From contig OW028575.1 in NCBI GenBank assembly GCA_932294295.1, forward strand, positions 15,504,058-15,568,057: a DNA stretch of 64,000 nt. The letters run 5' to 3'. The stretch comes from Alitta virens (lineage: Eukaryota > Annelida > Polychaeta > Phyllodocida > Nereididae). Shown piece by piece: positions 53,193 through 64,000 of this stretch. The notes beneath the pieces were generated by a model. That model was not told where the DNA came from. It did no database searches and worked only from the letters and a program-made list of their open reading frames with translations. The position numbers and the translations under genes are program-made. Positions within the stretch are counted from its first letter, which is position 1. Every line of letters begins with the position of its first letter.

Positions 53193-54069
53193 ATGTGAAA
53201 CTTAATACATGTAAACAAAATTTTCAGATTAATAAAATTGTAAGGAAGAGTTAGAACTCTTTGATTGTTGGATACTTTTTTGTCATAGAAAAATAGGGAA
53301 CTGTATTAATGGTTTGTTTATTGAGAAATAAAGAAAATATATATTTGTATAGAAGTTGATTTAATATATATTCATTCTGTGTTGTAAGGAATACCATCAA
53401 TGAGTGTCTAATTCAGTTTCAACAAAGTATTTTCTGCCAGTCTACAATCAGTGTGCTTTAACATATAAAACTATTATCTTTGAAGCTCTGTGCCAAGCTG
53501 AAGGAAAGGTTGCATATTAATTAGGAAATGTAAAACAAAACTTGAAAATGTTAGATTATCTTTTATTTTTGTTATTATTTCATATAGTTACACAAAAGTT
53601 GTCGTTAGTGCAATTGTTAAATTACACAGCGAGTAAACTAATAAATACTGATCTTTTTATAAAGAAAGTATTATATGCCTTAATATGAAAAGAGATTCAA
53701 AAATGTTCTCTTGTCAGCAGTCAGCATTTTTGGAATGCGTGATTTTAAAATATGTTCATAGACAACAATATAAAAGCATAAATTGCACATTTCACAATAG
53801 TGACACATTGTCCAAATGCAACATTCATCACAGACTGAATTTTAACAGTTATCAAGAAAATAGTAAACACCAGATCTTCAAATAATACAGCAATCGAGTG
53901 AAGAACATGTGAATGTTGTCAGTGAAAATAACATAAAACGGTCATAGGGCCTTAGTGTTTCATCAAGTTGTTAGGAACATCAACCATATGGTCATACTTA
54001 AAGCAAAGGCATTAGCCAGACAATTCAATCATTGAGCTATGAGCAGAATACGATAATAACTTAATTAAT

Positions 54070-54520
54070 AAGGTCGCACACCCCACATAAAACCAACAAA
54101 CGCTCTACTGAATATGATGACCCGACTCCGATTTGCATGAAAAACACAAATGTCTTATTTTATGTCCTCGCCTGTTACCTATCAGGTCCATGAACTGTGA
54201 CCATTTTGGGTTTAGTGCAGTATAGCGGACCCAAATTTTTGCCATATTTGGCATTCATGAAACATGAAAATAATAATAAAAAGAAAATTATAAACTTTCT
54301 TGCCTTGAAAATTATCGCTGTCGTCATTGGTCTGTGACGTTATCCATTGAATTCAAGCATTTTTACGTCATAGGCCTGGCAACGAGGCTCGCTAAATATG
54401 GTCACAAATTTGGGTCCACTATACTGCACTTTTTCCACCATTTTTAGCAAATCAGAGGCAGTCTCCTGGGCAGCCAAGTGTTCCCAGTCTCTGTGGAGCG
54501 CACTACCTTCTTATAATCAT
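54070..54520. repeat. Dispersed repeat R, interrupted by a MITE
   Basis: The outer parts match the repeat at 61207-61402. Shared blocks, in order: AAGGTCG; CGATTTGCATGA; TGTCTTATxxTATGTCC or its variant; ATCAGA; TCTCCTGGG; and CTACCTTCTT. In this copy a 200-odd-base inverted-repeat element sits between the CCTGTT block and the ATCAGAGG block. This is nested insertion: the MITE is younger than repeat R here. The class of R is unknown to me. Confidence 0.65.
54214..54430. mobile_element. MITE family B, copy 1
   Basis: The terminal inverted repeat AGTGCAGTATAGCGGACCC begins at 54214 and is mirrored by GGGTCCACTATACTGCACT ending at 54430, and the inverted homology continues inward (CATATTTGGC against GCTAAATATGG). 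There is no coding capacity. The true ends may lie a few bases further out, because both copies share GGGTTT on the left and TTTTCC on the right. It sits inside dispersed repeat R. Confidence 0.8.
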
Positions 54521-54970
54521 ATTATGTATACTGTGTAGCTCCATGATTACATACACTGGCAGACGCCTATGCTTAACATTATCAGAATAAACACATATAC
54601 TTCTTGTACTCATAGGTGCAATATCATAGCAATATTGTCACTTATACTAAAACCTTGTATCATAAACTCTTAAGAATGACAGCTACAAAGTTCTGGTAAA
54701 GCAGCAACAATATGCCTTGCAAATTATTAGTGTTGAGCAGGTTAGTCCAAACATTACAAATCTACTCATTGATTCATTAATTTCTCTCCTTGGTAATCAT
54801 GTGCACTGATTCAATTACAACAAAACATAATGCAACTCAAGAAACTTTGATTCCACATTTGAAATTAATCATTGAAAATATGGCACTGTGCCTCACTCTT
54901 GTTCCTTTACTATTACGCATTTAACAAAATAGTTTTGAGTGAATTATTGAGACTGATCTGCAAGGATTAA

Positions 54971-54976
54971 TTTATT
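54971..54976 (-). terminator. Poly(A) signal of the kelch gene
   Basis: TTTATT on the plus strand (AATAAA on the minus strand) lies about 81 bases past the kelch stop codon. If used, it gives a short 3' UTR that stays clear of the convergent UTP6 3' end. Confidence 0.5.
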
Positions 54977-55056
54977 ACTTGTGCTATGTCAGTCAAATTA
55001 TATATTCATCAGATCCAGTTTTATGGAGCTGCTCTGCATAATGACAGTTTCTCCTG

Positions 55057-58000
55057 CTAAACTATGCAAGAGCACACTTGTTCTGATTTCATATCCTTGC
55101 TTATCGTCATGGCAACGCAGCTTAACCAGCTTCGACTTGTTGGCATCTCGTCAACAATTTCCCAACTGTTGGTCTTGTCATCATATGATTCAATGGTGTC
55201 ATGATACCTACAAGGAAATATATACGTTTTTAAATGCACTGTATTTAAAATTCCAGTCAAAATGTCGAAAATTAATATTATTATCAGACCAACAACACTA
55301 ATATTAACCTATATTTCACAGAGTAACTGAATTCCGCAAAATCAGAAATAAGTGATGTACAGAGAATACACTGGCTGGCTTGATTAAATGAAGGATTTAA
55401 AACAAAAAATGTTTAGTTATTTTTCTCAATTTGCAAGCCATCTGTGTACCTGGCCATTGGCAAGACAATTTAGCCTCTATCATGTATACTGTGCACAAAA
55501 TTCAATTTCAATCTTTAAATGTAAAAGCTAATTTTGTGTACATGATACTGATTCAGTTTTCCCTTTAAATACTAATGAATTGTGAGTATGGAGTATGCAA
55601 TATATACACATGTATAAAGTACCTGTCCCATCCCTCTTCACCACCACAGACGTATATTTTCCCATCCACCACCGCCACCCCTGGCCGGTATCGTCGTTCT
55701 TTCATGGGGGCGCACTGTTCCCAGTTGCAGGATTTGGAATTGTACCGCTCAACTTTGTTCGTGTTTTCAGTTGAAGCATGCCATCCTCCTGTACAAGAAA
55801 AAAAATTTAGCAAGGTGGATATTACTTATAAGCACATACTGACAAACTAACGAATAAAAATTAACGAACCATTATTTCAAATATTCTGGCTGAAGTGAAA
55901 TCCTAGACCTACTTCAATTAATTAAATTTGCAGTAAAGACATTTCAAGAATCCATGCATAAATATGCCAGTAGGCATTTTTTCTTCTGTTGGTGATACAA
56001 TTTACAAAAAAGTTTTTATGTTTTGAAACAACAGTCAGCAAATTGGAGTTTTAACGGAACTGAGTTAAAATAAGATTAACATAATGGGGAGAAAAAGTAC
56101 CACAGGAGGTCACTGACACTGTAGCAGATAAGTATTGTTTGATTGATGACGTCATCTATATAATGACATCATCCATGCAACAATGGTGCAGTGACGTCAT
56201 ATTATTGTATTTTTATGTATTACGGTCTGTTACCTTTTCTCCAATTATTGATCCAACAACTGATAACTATGTCTTACCAATTACATACAAAAATCCATTA
56301 AGGATGCAAGCCGCAGAACCAGAGCGTGCAATTAACATTCTTGCTGTTTCTGTCCAGCGATTCTGAAGGGGATTATAAACTTGAACAAGGTCAATTCCAT
56401 CTCCATCTTCTAACACAGCTCCACCTAGCAGGGAAAAAAATGAAGTACCTTCAACAGACTGATCTGGTTAGACCTACAACCAGAATATACTGATAGTGTA
56501 CATTATTGTCTTAATTGGAGAAGTGGTCCAGGGCCCTACTGTTGTGTATCAAGCTAATAGTGTTTGTTACACATCAAATTGTCATGCAAGATTAACCATG
56601 CAGACACTTTTAATTGGGTTTAGAGCAGTAAAGCGGACCCAATTTATGCCCATATTTGGCGTCCATGAAATACGAAATTTTATAATATTTTACCAAGTTT
56701 GAGTTCTAGCACAATTAGAATAACATTTGGTATAGAGTAGCGGGGGGTATGGGGCAGCAGCCTCCAAGAAAAAGAAATAAATAAGCTGCACTTTTTCCGT
56801 GAACATAAAAACCGCCGTCATTAGTTTGTGACGCCATACATTGAATTCAAGTTTTTGACGTTATATATACATAGCAACGAGGCTCGCTAAATATGGTTAA
56901 AAAACTGGGTCCGCTATACTGCACTTTTCCCCTTAAATTCTAATTAGTGTGATCATTATGCCCTGATAAAGCGATACTAAGTGTACAGTTTTCTAAAAAA
57001 TTAGGCCTTCTGTAACCAACAGAGCATGAAAATTTATGACCATCAGACAATACCAGCATACATGCATTAAAATGAAGACGAGTTAACTTCAATTGACATG
57101 AAATTATGTGAGCACATTTTTACCTGTCACATACAGCAACCCATCATGAGCCACAACAGCAGGGCTAGTCACAGCCATCTTGAGCGGAGCAACAAATGAC
57201 CAGGTGTTGTTTTGAGGATTGTATCTCTCCACACTGTCCAGCCTTTCTGTGCCTTCCCAGCCACCCACAGCATAAATGTAGCCGTCGAGCATGGCTAACC
57301 CTGGAAACAATTCAAACGATATAACTCCAATATCTCGGCTAATATGGTCACCAATGTTTGACTTTATTTTACAAGAAATGTCATTAATATGTATAGAGAA
57401 GTGAGATAAAGACAATGATGGACTTTTTGTGCATTTCATGAATTTTTTTCTTTTGTGTACTTTTAATATGATTGACTGCTTTTGATTTATTACCTACTGT
57501 CACTAATATACCTTGATTGTGTATTAATAAACATATATATATATATATATACAATTATCAAGATAAGAGTAGACTTAATTTTTACCGAGCTCAGATCGAG
57601 GCATATTCATAGACGCCATTTCTTGCCATGAATCGAAGCATGGGTCATATCGCCAAACACATTTGCTTGCTGAACCATCTGGAAATTCTCCACCTGCCAT
57701 ATAGAGATGATTGCTCCCTGAAAATTGAACATTTGAAGCCTGATTGTAAATGTCTTACAAAGCATATATGCACCTATACACCGCCAGACACTAGAGTTAT
57801 CATCGTCAAAGTATCACAGAATAATTAACGCACAGCCTCCGTACCTGTAACTACCAGGCCGTGTTTGCTGATAGCAAAAGGTAGACAAGCCAAAGTCTTC
57901 CAATCATGAGTATAAGGATTGAAGAACTCAACACTGCGTAGTACCACCTTGTCATCTTCTCCACCGACAGCTACAATAACCTCCTGCATGCCTGTAACAG

Positions 58001-59025
58001 AGCAGAATATTATACAACAAGATATGATAAAGAGTAAATGAATGCAGAAGTTGTTAAAAGTACTGTCAACATTACAGTAATAAAAACATACCAGAAGCTT
58101 TCCTAGGTCTTGTGCGAGGCGACCGCAACTCAGCTCTTCTGTCAGTTAACAAGTGATAAGTCTTGGCTTCGTCAAGCAATTTGCTGCATTTCGGAGAATC
58201 CTTAATCACAGAATGTAAGGCAACACAGTCAAACAAGAAGTAGGGACTAAGCAATGGAAGTCTTACATGCTCCAAGATGGCATGAAACTCAGGACTTCTC
58301 TGCTCACAGTCATGTTCAAGCCATCGTATCACAGCATTGAAGACCACTTCCTCATTTTCAACAGTCAAGTAATCATCTTTTATTAACTCAATCAACTTGG
58401 CTTGGTTTAATTTTAAAATCTCCTCTTGACGACACACTTCAGGAAAGTATTGTAACGTAAAAGCTTTAGCTTTCTGCTGGAGGTCATTACACGCGTGAAT
58501 TTCAGCGAAACAGTGTATTCCAATAGAGTTAGTTTCATCCATATTGCGTTCCATAAAACAGCAACATGCATCACGGACTGGCAAGATTTCTAGCAGGTTG
58601 GCAGCAGAAAGAAGTGATTGTACATTGGTCTTTGTTATCAACACCTCAGATGTGTAAGCATAGTCTATTAACTTCTTGATCATAGGAGCTTCAACCCCAT
58701 TAATTGTGATCTTGTTCTGTTTGCTCTCGGCCATGTCTGTCGCAAACATGGCCTTAAAATATGGACTGAAGGACGCCAAGACAATCTTGTGACATGGAAA
58801 CTCTTGTTCATCAACACAAATGGAGACATCACAGAATGAACCTTCTTCTCGCAGATTTTTAAGACCAGTCAGCACTTGGGATGAGTGTGAAGATTCCACA
58901 AAATTATACTCGTCAAGCGGTTGATCTTCGCTTGCTGAATCAACCGACTCATCACTGCTGTGATGTTGCATTCCCTCATGGTTGGCAGGCAAGTCCTCTG
59001 TACTGCCCAAGTCTGCCATCCTCAT
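55057..59025 (-). CDS. BTB-BACK-kelch protein, KLHL6/24/35 group
   Basis: Probable substrate adaptor of a Cullin-3 ubiquitin ligase (family knowledge). Coding exons in transcription order: 59025-58092, 57991-57845, 57717-57586, 57300-57124, 56424-56278, 55788-55623 and 55207-55057. They total 1854 bases, 617 residues plus TAG, and every join is in frame. Residues 1-45 are acidic and serine-rich. A BTB domain spans about 50-160 (CDVSICVDEQEFPCHKIVLASFSPYFKAMF region) and BACK about 165-265 (FAEIHACNDL, VRLPLLSPYF). Six kelch repeats follow, with GG pairs in AVGGED, MAGGEF, AVGGWEG, VTGGA, VIGGWH and VCGGEE, mostly one per exon with introns falling between the paired Gly codons. The BACK-kelch linker SPRTRPRKASG..EVIVAVGG and the APLKMAVTSPAV stretch point to the KLHL6/24/35 group rather than KLHL18 or KLHL28. 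The first ATG in frame is at 59025; codons upstream of it, including TTG at 59040, are taken as 5' UTR. Which of the three vertebrate paralogues is closest I cannot decide. Confidence 0.93.
56614..56932. mobile_element. MITE family B, copy 2, in a kelch-gene intron
   Basis: It carries the same termini as copy 1: AGAGCAGTAAAGCGGACCC on the left and GGGTCCGCTATACTGCACT on the right. Shared internal words include CATATTTGGC, TTGAATTCAAG, AACGAGGCTCGCTAAATATGG and the CCGTCATTAGTTTGTGACG block. It carries extra internal sequence (about 56700-56795) absent from copy 1. TTAA flanks both ends (56610-56613 and 56933-56936), which would suit a piggyBac-type element, but copy 1 lacks TTAA, so the superfamily is open. 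It lies in the intron between the 57300-57124 and 56424-56278 exons. Confidence 0.8.
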
Positions 59026-59397
59026 AGCTTGAGACACCAAATGTAGCTTGATGGCTTACTTCACTGCACACACACTTTAAAAAAAAAAAATGTTATTATA
59101 GACAAGAGCACAGTACATTCCTCAAATTCCTGAAAGGGCTACACATATAGTAAGTTCAATACAGATAATTAGCATAACTGGAAATAATTGAACATACATC
59201 AATAACTGTATTCCAGCTCAGAGCTCATAAATTTATTCCAGGTGGCCAAAACCCCTAAAGTATAGTTGATAAATGACAGTCTCAGGAAAGCTTAAAACTA
59301 CAATGTGGACAAAAATAATCTGTCATTTTATAACTTGAAATTCAGCTTACACAACTTTAACTGGAATTATACCCTATTTGACAAATGTGACACTTAC

Positions 59398-59580
59398 CTT
59401 TAGTTTCCATTGATTCTAGCATATCAACATTGCATTTCTAGTTGCATGGAAAGCTTGGGGGCGGAAAATTCCATTATTTCATAAAGCAAAGGGAATACAC
59501 ATCCTGACACACACTCAATCACAACACAAGCATAACTCTCCAAGTTTCCCATAGAGGGCGGGCACTGGAAAACTTGCACG
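59398..59580 (-). other. Candidate 5' UTR exon of the kelch gene
   Basis: Read on the minus strand, CTAAAG followed by GTAAGTGTC at 59398-59391 is a strong donor. A matching acceptor-like run, GTGTGTGTGCAG, lies just upstream of the kelch ATG, near 59070. This suggests a spliced leader exon starting somewhere around 59.5-59.6 kb. The transcription start is not visible, so the right boundary is approximate. Confidence 0.4.
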
Positions 59581-59589
59581 CCACCTGTA

Positions 59590-60095
59590 GGAAGGTAAAA
59601 ATAACCATGAAAAGGGGCTAGTAATTGACCTTTTTTTTTTTTAGTTATGTATTTTCATGGTAAAGGATATTTATTAGGTCTACATGTATCTTTCAATGAC
59701 AGAACCTTTAACGCGCGTAAAATAAAAATTGGTTAAAATTTCTGCGACACCTTCCATTGATTTTTGTAAACAAATCGCGGGAAATCGCACATGGCAGAGC
59801 TCTGCACACAGTAGATGGTGTCACTGAGATTGCTAAGAGCTTGCTAAGCTGCATACTGATCATCATGATGTCGTGGCATGCATGTAATTAACAGTTGTGC
59901 TCAACATGAACAATCTCTTGTTGAGGTAATGGCCAAGCTATCGAAACACAAATATTTACATGTATAGCCATGGTTACCTTTCACCTCATATATCCTGTTA
60001 TCTTTAGACAATTTGTGGCAGTTGTAGACTTACTTGGCTGGCTGCATGGTGACCACACTTGACATTGACAGGTCCATTGTTAACATTAAATAGCC
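59590..60095. promoter_or_regulatory. Divergent promoter region between the kelch gene and EME1
   Basis: The two coding starts face away from each other, 59025 on minus and 60096 on plus. The interval holds GCGGGAAA at 59777-59784 inside TCGCGGGAAATCG, a good match to an E2F site, and a CpG-bearing ACGCGCG near 59711, both rare words in this AT-rich neighbourhood. E2F control would fit a replication-linked repair gene such as EME1. A poly-T run lies at about 59630-59641. No TATA box stands out. Exact start sites cannot be read from sequence. Confidence 0.45.
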
Positions 60096-63000
60096 ATGTC
60101 TCTGCACAAATCATCCAGCTATGCAGACTATTTATCAGACTCCTCTGATGTTGAATGTGTTGAGATGATTGGACCTCCACTGTCCGCGCAGTCAGTTTCA
60201 GTGTCTGTTGGAAATGGCTTCTATTCCTCTGGCTCAGAGGATAATGACCTCCCAGAAAGTGGCTTGTTTGCTCGTATTGCTAAAAGTAAGTCTGATACTA
60301 GCATCATCCCATCCAAATCTAGTCATGCTAGTAAAAGTACTATTTCTGCAAGTGAAACACAGTTTTCTGAAACTGTTATCCAGTTGCCTGAGATCACCAA
60401 GGAGCCAGTTGCAAAGAAACCAAGAATAGTGAAACCAAAGAAGGTATTACCTTGTGAATTTTGTTGGTACATGTACATACATATCACTATGAGAAAAAAA
60501 CTCCAATAACTGATATATGTGTTTATTGTCATTCAAACAATTAATTTTGCAGGATGCTGCAGAAAAAGAGGAGGAAAAAAGGAGGAAACTTGAGGAACGA
60601 GAGAGGAAGAAAAAAGAAAAGCAAGTGGAAGCGACAAGAAAGCGACTCTTGCAAGACGTTAAGAAGAAATCTAGTCTGAAAGAATGTCAGAAGGTGAGCT
60701 ATTTTATAATGTGCATTGTGATATGCAAAACCTAGCATTGAACGGTCACTTGCCTGGTTGCTTACCTGTAAAAATTTCAGTTACTGCAGTTTGGAATGCA
60801 AGCATTGCCAAGCAACCATACAATTAAGTGGCCACAAAAGTAGCTGATTTGAAAATAAGTATATCTCTTTGATTTTTTTATATTTAATTTACTGTCACTT
60901 ACTTTTCAGTTGATGACAGTAATTGTTGACCCGGGCCTAATGCAATATGGCGTGGGTGCAGGGTTGGTAGCTGGTATCAGAGAAAGCCCCATGAAGCTGG
61001 ATGTCACAGAACAGCCTATTCCGAACTTAGTAACTTTTACAAGAGAAATCACTGAAGTCAAGGATGTTGATGGAATGGTGAGTTGATAAATAGCACCACA
61101 TCTACCTTATGACAACAAATAGAGCCAGTCTTCAAAATGTATTATTTGGATGTGGTATACACAAGAGTCAGCTTGCAAGTTTAATCGATTGAAACTGAAT
61201 CATAAAAAGGTCGAACACTGCTACTGTGCTGCCCAGCATGACCTGACCTCGATTTGCATGACACAGATGTGTCTTATAATGTCCACACCTGTTTCTTTTA
61301 AAATCCCCAACAATTTCTGGCTGATCAGAAGCCTTCTCCTGGGTACTTGAGTCAAATTGAGTGTTCCGTGCAGCAAATCTAGGGTGCTACCTTCTTTTTA
61401 TTGGTATACCAGTGATGAAATTTTGTCGGGTGACGCCTTTGAGTATACCAACTGTAATGCAAAAAAATATCTGTTTTTGATCCTAGAATAGCACATATAT
61501 TGTTGATGCATTGTGATATATTCCTCTGATCCAGGTTGCTGCCGAGAGTAGAGAAGAAGTCCAGGACAACTTACTTTTATACATGACAGCTGACCAGTTT
61601 GCTAATATGTCATTAGCTCAGTTGGTGAGAAGGTTTTCTTGACTTTTTCATGAACTCCATGTTGTTTATCATACCATTTCCATATTGCCTGAAGTGTGGT
61701 TGGGTTTAGGTTCTTGTTCTTTTTTTATCCAAATGATTTGTGACCGACTATTGTGCTAATCTTTGTTAACAGGGCAGAGGATCGGGTGAATGTTCATTAC
61801 TTGACCATGTTAATGAAATACACAGACTTCTGGGAAAGAAGCGCTTAACTCTTCTTGTTCAGGGAATAGATGATTACTATAGGTATGTACACTTTAGATG
61901 GTCATTTGAAATATTATATTTATGAATGTGTTAATTGAAATTAATTAATGTGACTTCACATCTGGATCTTGTGCTTTTTCTTTTCAGGAGGTGCAAAATT
62001 CAAAAAGCTAGAAAAAAGAGAGATCAAGCCCCAAATTGTATAGAAAATATTGATGTTCATCAGGTATATTATTCTTCCATTATTGTTTTGCACAAACTCA
62101 CCACAAATGTAAAATGCAGACCAGACTTAAGCATACACTTTCATTGAATGCAGGTGCTTGTGGAAATTCTACTCCTTACTGGCTGCAATGTAAATTTCGT
62201 GGAAAAGGATCCTGATGTTCTTGAATCTATTATGCAGTATGCGAAATCTGTGGCAGAAGCTCCTTTCAAGTAAGTATTCTTCTAGTCCTTTTTAAGGTAC
62301 AGATTCCTATTTGGTTGATGCACTGTATTGATCAAGTAGGCCCCAATTAGTTCCTCTTTTGGGGCTTTTGAAATTATTACAATATGCACAAATTGTTAAG
62401 TGATTTCAGTCGCTAATTGCCTAAATGAATACAATGTATTTAAAGATTGTCTCAGGAGAATGTCTTTCTAATGATGAATCCTAATTACAGGGAAAACAGA
62501 TTGGACACAGGGTTAGATTTTCACCTTGATCCAGGGTCGACTGTGCAAATAGATAAAGAGGCAGGTGGACCAGCCAGAGCTTGGAGACAACAGCTGATGG
62601 TGCTGAACAGTGTGTCGACTGAGGTGGCTAATGCAATTGCCATAGCTTATCCTAGTCCTGGACATTTGATGGAGGTGAGTTGTATTTTCTCAAATTGTGT
62701 GCGTACTGTTAGTCTTCTTAATCTTTAATACATGTATACTGTATTAGAACTCTGTGATAATTTACAATTCCCGCTTAATCGGATCAATAATTTTTTTTTT
62801 TCATATACCACATGAAAAACTTGGGTAAGGCCACGGTTTTTTGATCTTTTGTTTCTCGACACCGCCGGCCAAACTTTTACTGTGCCGCTTAATTAATAAA
62901 TCAACAATTGCACATTTATTTATATAAAAAAAAAACACTTTCTGGGGAGTAAATTTAAAGTAAATTTTCTCTCTTTTTTATTTTCCGACCGACCGTCCCA

Positions 63001-63769
63001 TGAAAAACGGTCTGAAAAAGTTCCGAAAAACATAAGATCAAAAAACCGTGGCCTAAGATTGTGTCACGCAGCATATAAATATATTTATAAATAAATCTGA
63101 AAATCTTGATTCTGGATTATCTACTTTTAAACCTCCAATTTTACCAGAGAAATTGTGTGCATTTGCATCATAATGTTGCAAAAGTAGGAACCGATAACTT
63201 ATGAAAATATGTCCGGATTTGTTTATATTATGTTAACGAGTGTCTGTCCTGGGGCATGTTCGAATTCTTAAAGATTCATGGAGTAAACTTGTTAAATGGT
63301 GTGCTCTACAATTAATTGACAAATGATTTAAGCTTATTATTTAATTGGTCTGCTTCTAGTAACTGGTCCTAGCAGTTTGCTAAATAAGACCAATATATTG
63401 TGGCATGGCAGTTCTGTGCACTGCAATCATATTGTCCTTTTTATTGTAGGCTTACGATAGATGTACTCTTGAGGAAGGACAGAAGCTGCTACAGGACATT
63501 GTGGTAAGTTCTAGTGTTATGCTACTCCTTTTTAGACAAGGTGAAATTTTGTAGGTAGAATTAGTTTAGAAGTAGGTTTTTTTTTTCTGTTATATTATCT
63601 ATCATATTTCTATCAAAAAAGACACTGAGTTTCTCCTCATGACTTCCAGGTGCGCAGAGGTTATGGCTTCTTGGAAACCAGTCGAAGAGTAGGTAAAGAG
63701 CTCTCAGGGAAAATATACAAACTTTATACTTCCACAGAATCAGAAACTTTGCTGATTAACAAATCTTGA
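60096..63769 (+). CDS. EME1: EME1, regulatory partner of the MUS81 structure-specific endonuclease
   Basis: EME1 pairs with MUS81 in the nucleus to cut 3' flaps, replication forks and nicked Holliday junctions. Ten coding exons: 60096-60443, 60553-60693, 60910-61077, 61535-61624, 61773-61882, 61988-62063, 62154-62269, 62491-62674, 63450-63503 and 63650-63769. They total 1407 bases, 468 residues, all in frame and ending in TGA. Residues 1-116 are low-complexity and serine-rich; 117-163 form a highly charged Lys/Glu/Arg helix typical of the family's linker; the ERCC4-type fold runs from about 164 (LMTVIVDPGLMQYG) to about 350. The C-terminal part carries WRQQLMVLNSVS, AIAIAYPSPGHLMEAYDRC and VRRGYGFLETSRRVGKELS, close to vertebrate EME1. 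No ERKxxxD nuclease motif is present, as expected for the non-catalytic subunit. It is shorter than human EME1 (about 570) and longer than EME2 (about 380), mainly because of a shorter N-terminus; EME2 is the alternative name. Confidence 0.94.
61207..61402. repeat. Dispersed repeat R, uninterrupted copy in an EME1 intron
   Basis: It matches the outer parts of the repeat at 54070-54520, in the same orientation, and gives the unfilled site for the MITE found there. It lies within the EME1 intron 61078-61534. Confidence 0.6.
62826..63056. mobile_element. PIF/Harbinger-like MITE in an EME1 intron
   Basis: GGCCACGGTTTTTTGATCTT at 62829 onward is repeated inverted as AAGATCAAAAAACCGTGGCC ending at 63053, about 20 bases without mismatch, with weaker pairing further in. 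TAA flanks both ends (62826-62828 and 63054-63056). A 3-base TWA target duplication with GGCC-starting termini is the PIF/Harbinger pattern. The roughly 225-base interior is non-coding. It lies in intron 62675-63449. Confidence 0.8.
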
Positions 63770-64000
63770 CATACTATGAACAGCTTGAGATCATTATATT
63801 GGACTTTTGTTTATGTAAAAATTTGGACTATTATATATTATATAGAGCAGTAGTGTTGCTACTTTTCTAAATGTATTGGAAAATATTTTGACAGAATAGA
63901 AAATGTTATAAAAAAGGTCTGTTTTGATGATCTAATTATTCTCCCAGACTCACATTTATAAGTGATATTGTTTTGATCCAAAGAGCAAAACATCTACACT

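Larger units (their letters stand above)
53041..55056. other. Convergent intergenic region between UTP6 and the kelch gene
   Basis: It contains the 3' UTRs and poly(A) signals of both genes and a nested repeat block (about 54070-54520). The rest is AT-rich with no coding signal. Confidence 0.7.

Noticed and set aside
59026..59040. TTG at 59040 as start of the kelch protein
   Set aside because: Nuclear animal genes start at ATG; the first in-frame ATG is at 59025.

Overview
The window is animal nuclear DNA. Genes are split by GT-AG introns with pyrimidine-rich acceptors, AATAAA signals follow stop codons, base composition is AT-rich, and short non-autonomous transposons and tRNA-derived SINEs are scattered throughout. 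The three recognisable genes are all metazoan orthologues. Repeat style and intron structure fit a marine invertebrate, but I cannot name the species.

Genes occupy only the right-hand part. (1) UTP6, plus strand, 40379-53040, is present only as its C-terminal portion: one exon lies alone at 40379-40455, then an 11.2 kb intron, then seven closely packed exons. (2) A BTB-BACK-kelch protein of the KLHL6/24/35 group, minus strand, 55057-59025, is complete in seven coding exons (617 residues) and converges with UTP6. (3) EME1, plus strand, 60096-63769, is complete in ten coding exons (468 residues) and diverges from the KLHL gene across about 1 kb that holds a candidate E2F site. All exon joins listed were checked by hand for phase.

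The left 40 kb has no exon I can defend. Because a UTP6 exon at 40379 needs an upstream exon, this tract is probably UTP6 intron, or else UTP6 exons I failed to recognise are hidden in it. It contains several patches that look like cis-regulatory DNA (CpG-containing, rich in homeodomain, E-box and CRE-like words), mainly near 20.0-20.35, 22.0-22.4, 23.3-24.2, 28.9-29.9, 31.8-32.3 and 36.3-36.8 kb, with more inside the 11 kb UTP6 intron at 44.4-44.7 and 45.4-45.9 kb. One reading is that UTP6 is a bystander gene whose introns carry enhancers of a neighbouring developmental gene; this is inference and needs cross-species alignment.

Mobile DNA: a TA-flanked MITE family with three copies (9.8, 13.9 and 30.3 kb); a second MITE family with two copies (54.2 and 56.6 kb), one of them inserted inside another dispersed repeat also present in an EME1 intron; a PIF/Harbinger-like MITE in another EME1 intron; a SINE with a perfect 16-bp target duplication (11.7 kb); a second SINE (46.0 kb); and one weaker tRNA-like SINE candidate. 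A 26-bp, nearly perfect hairpin at 35.1 kb is the strongest unexplained structure.
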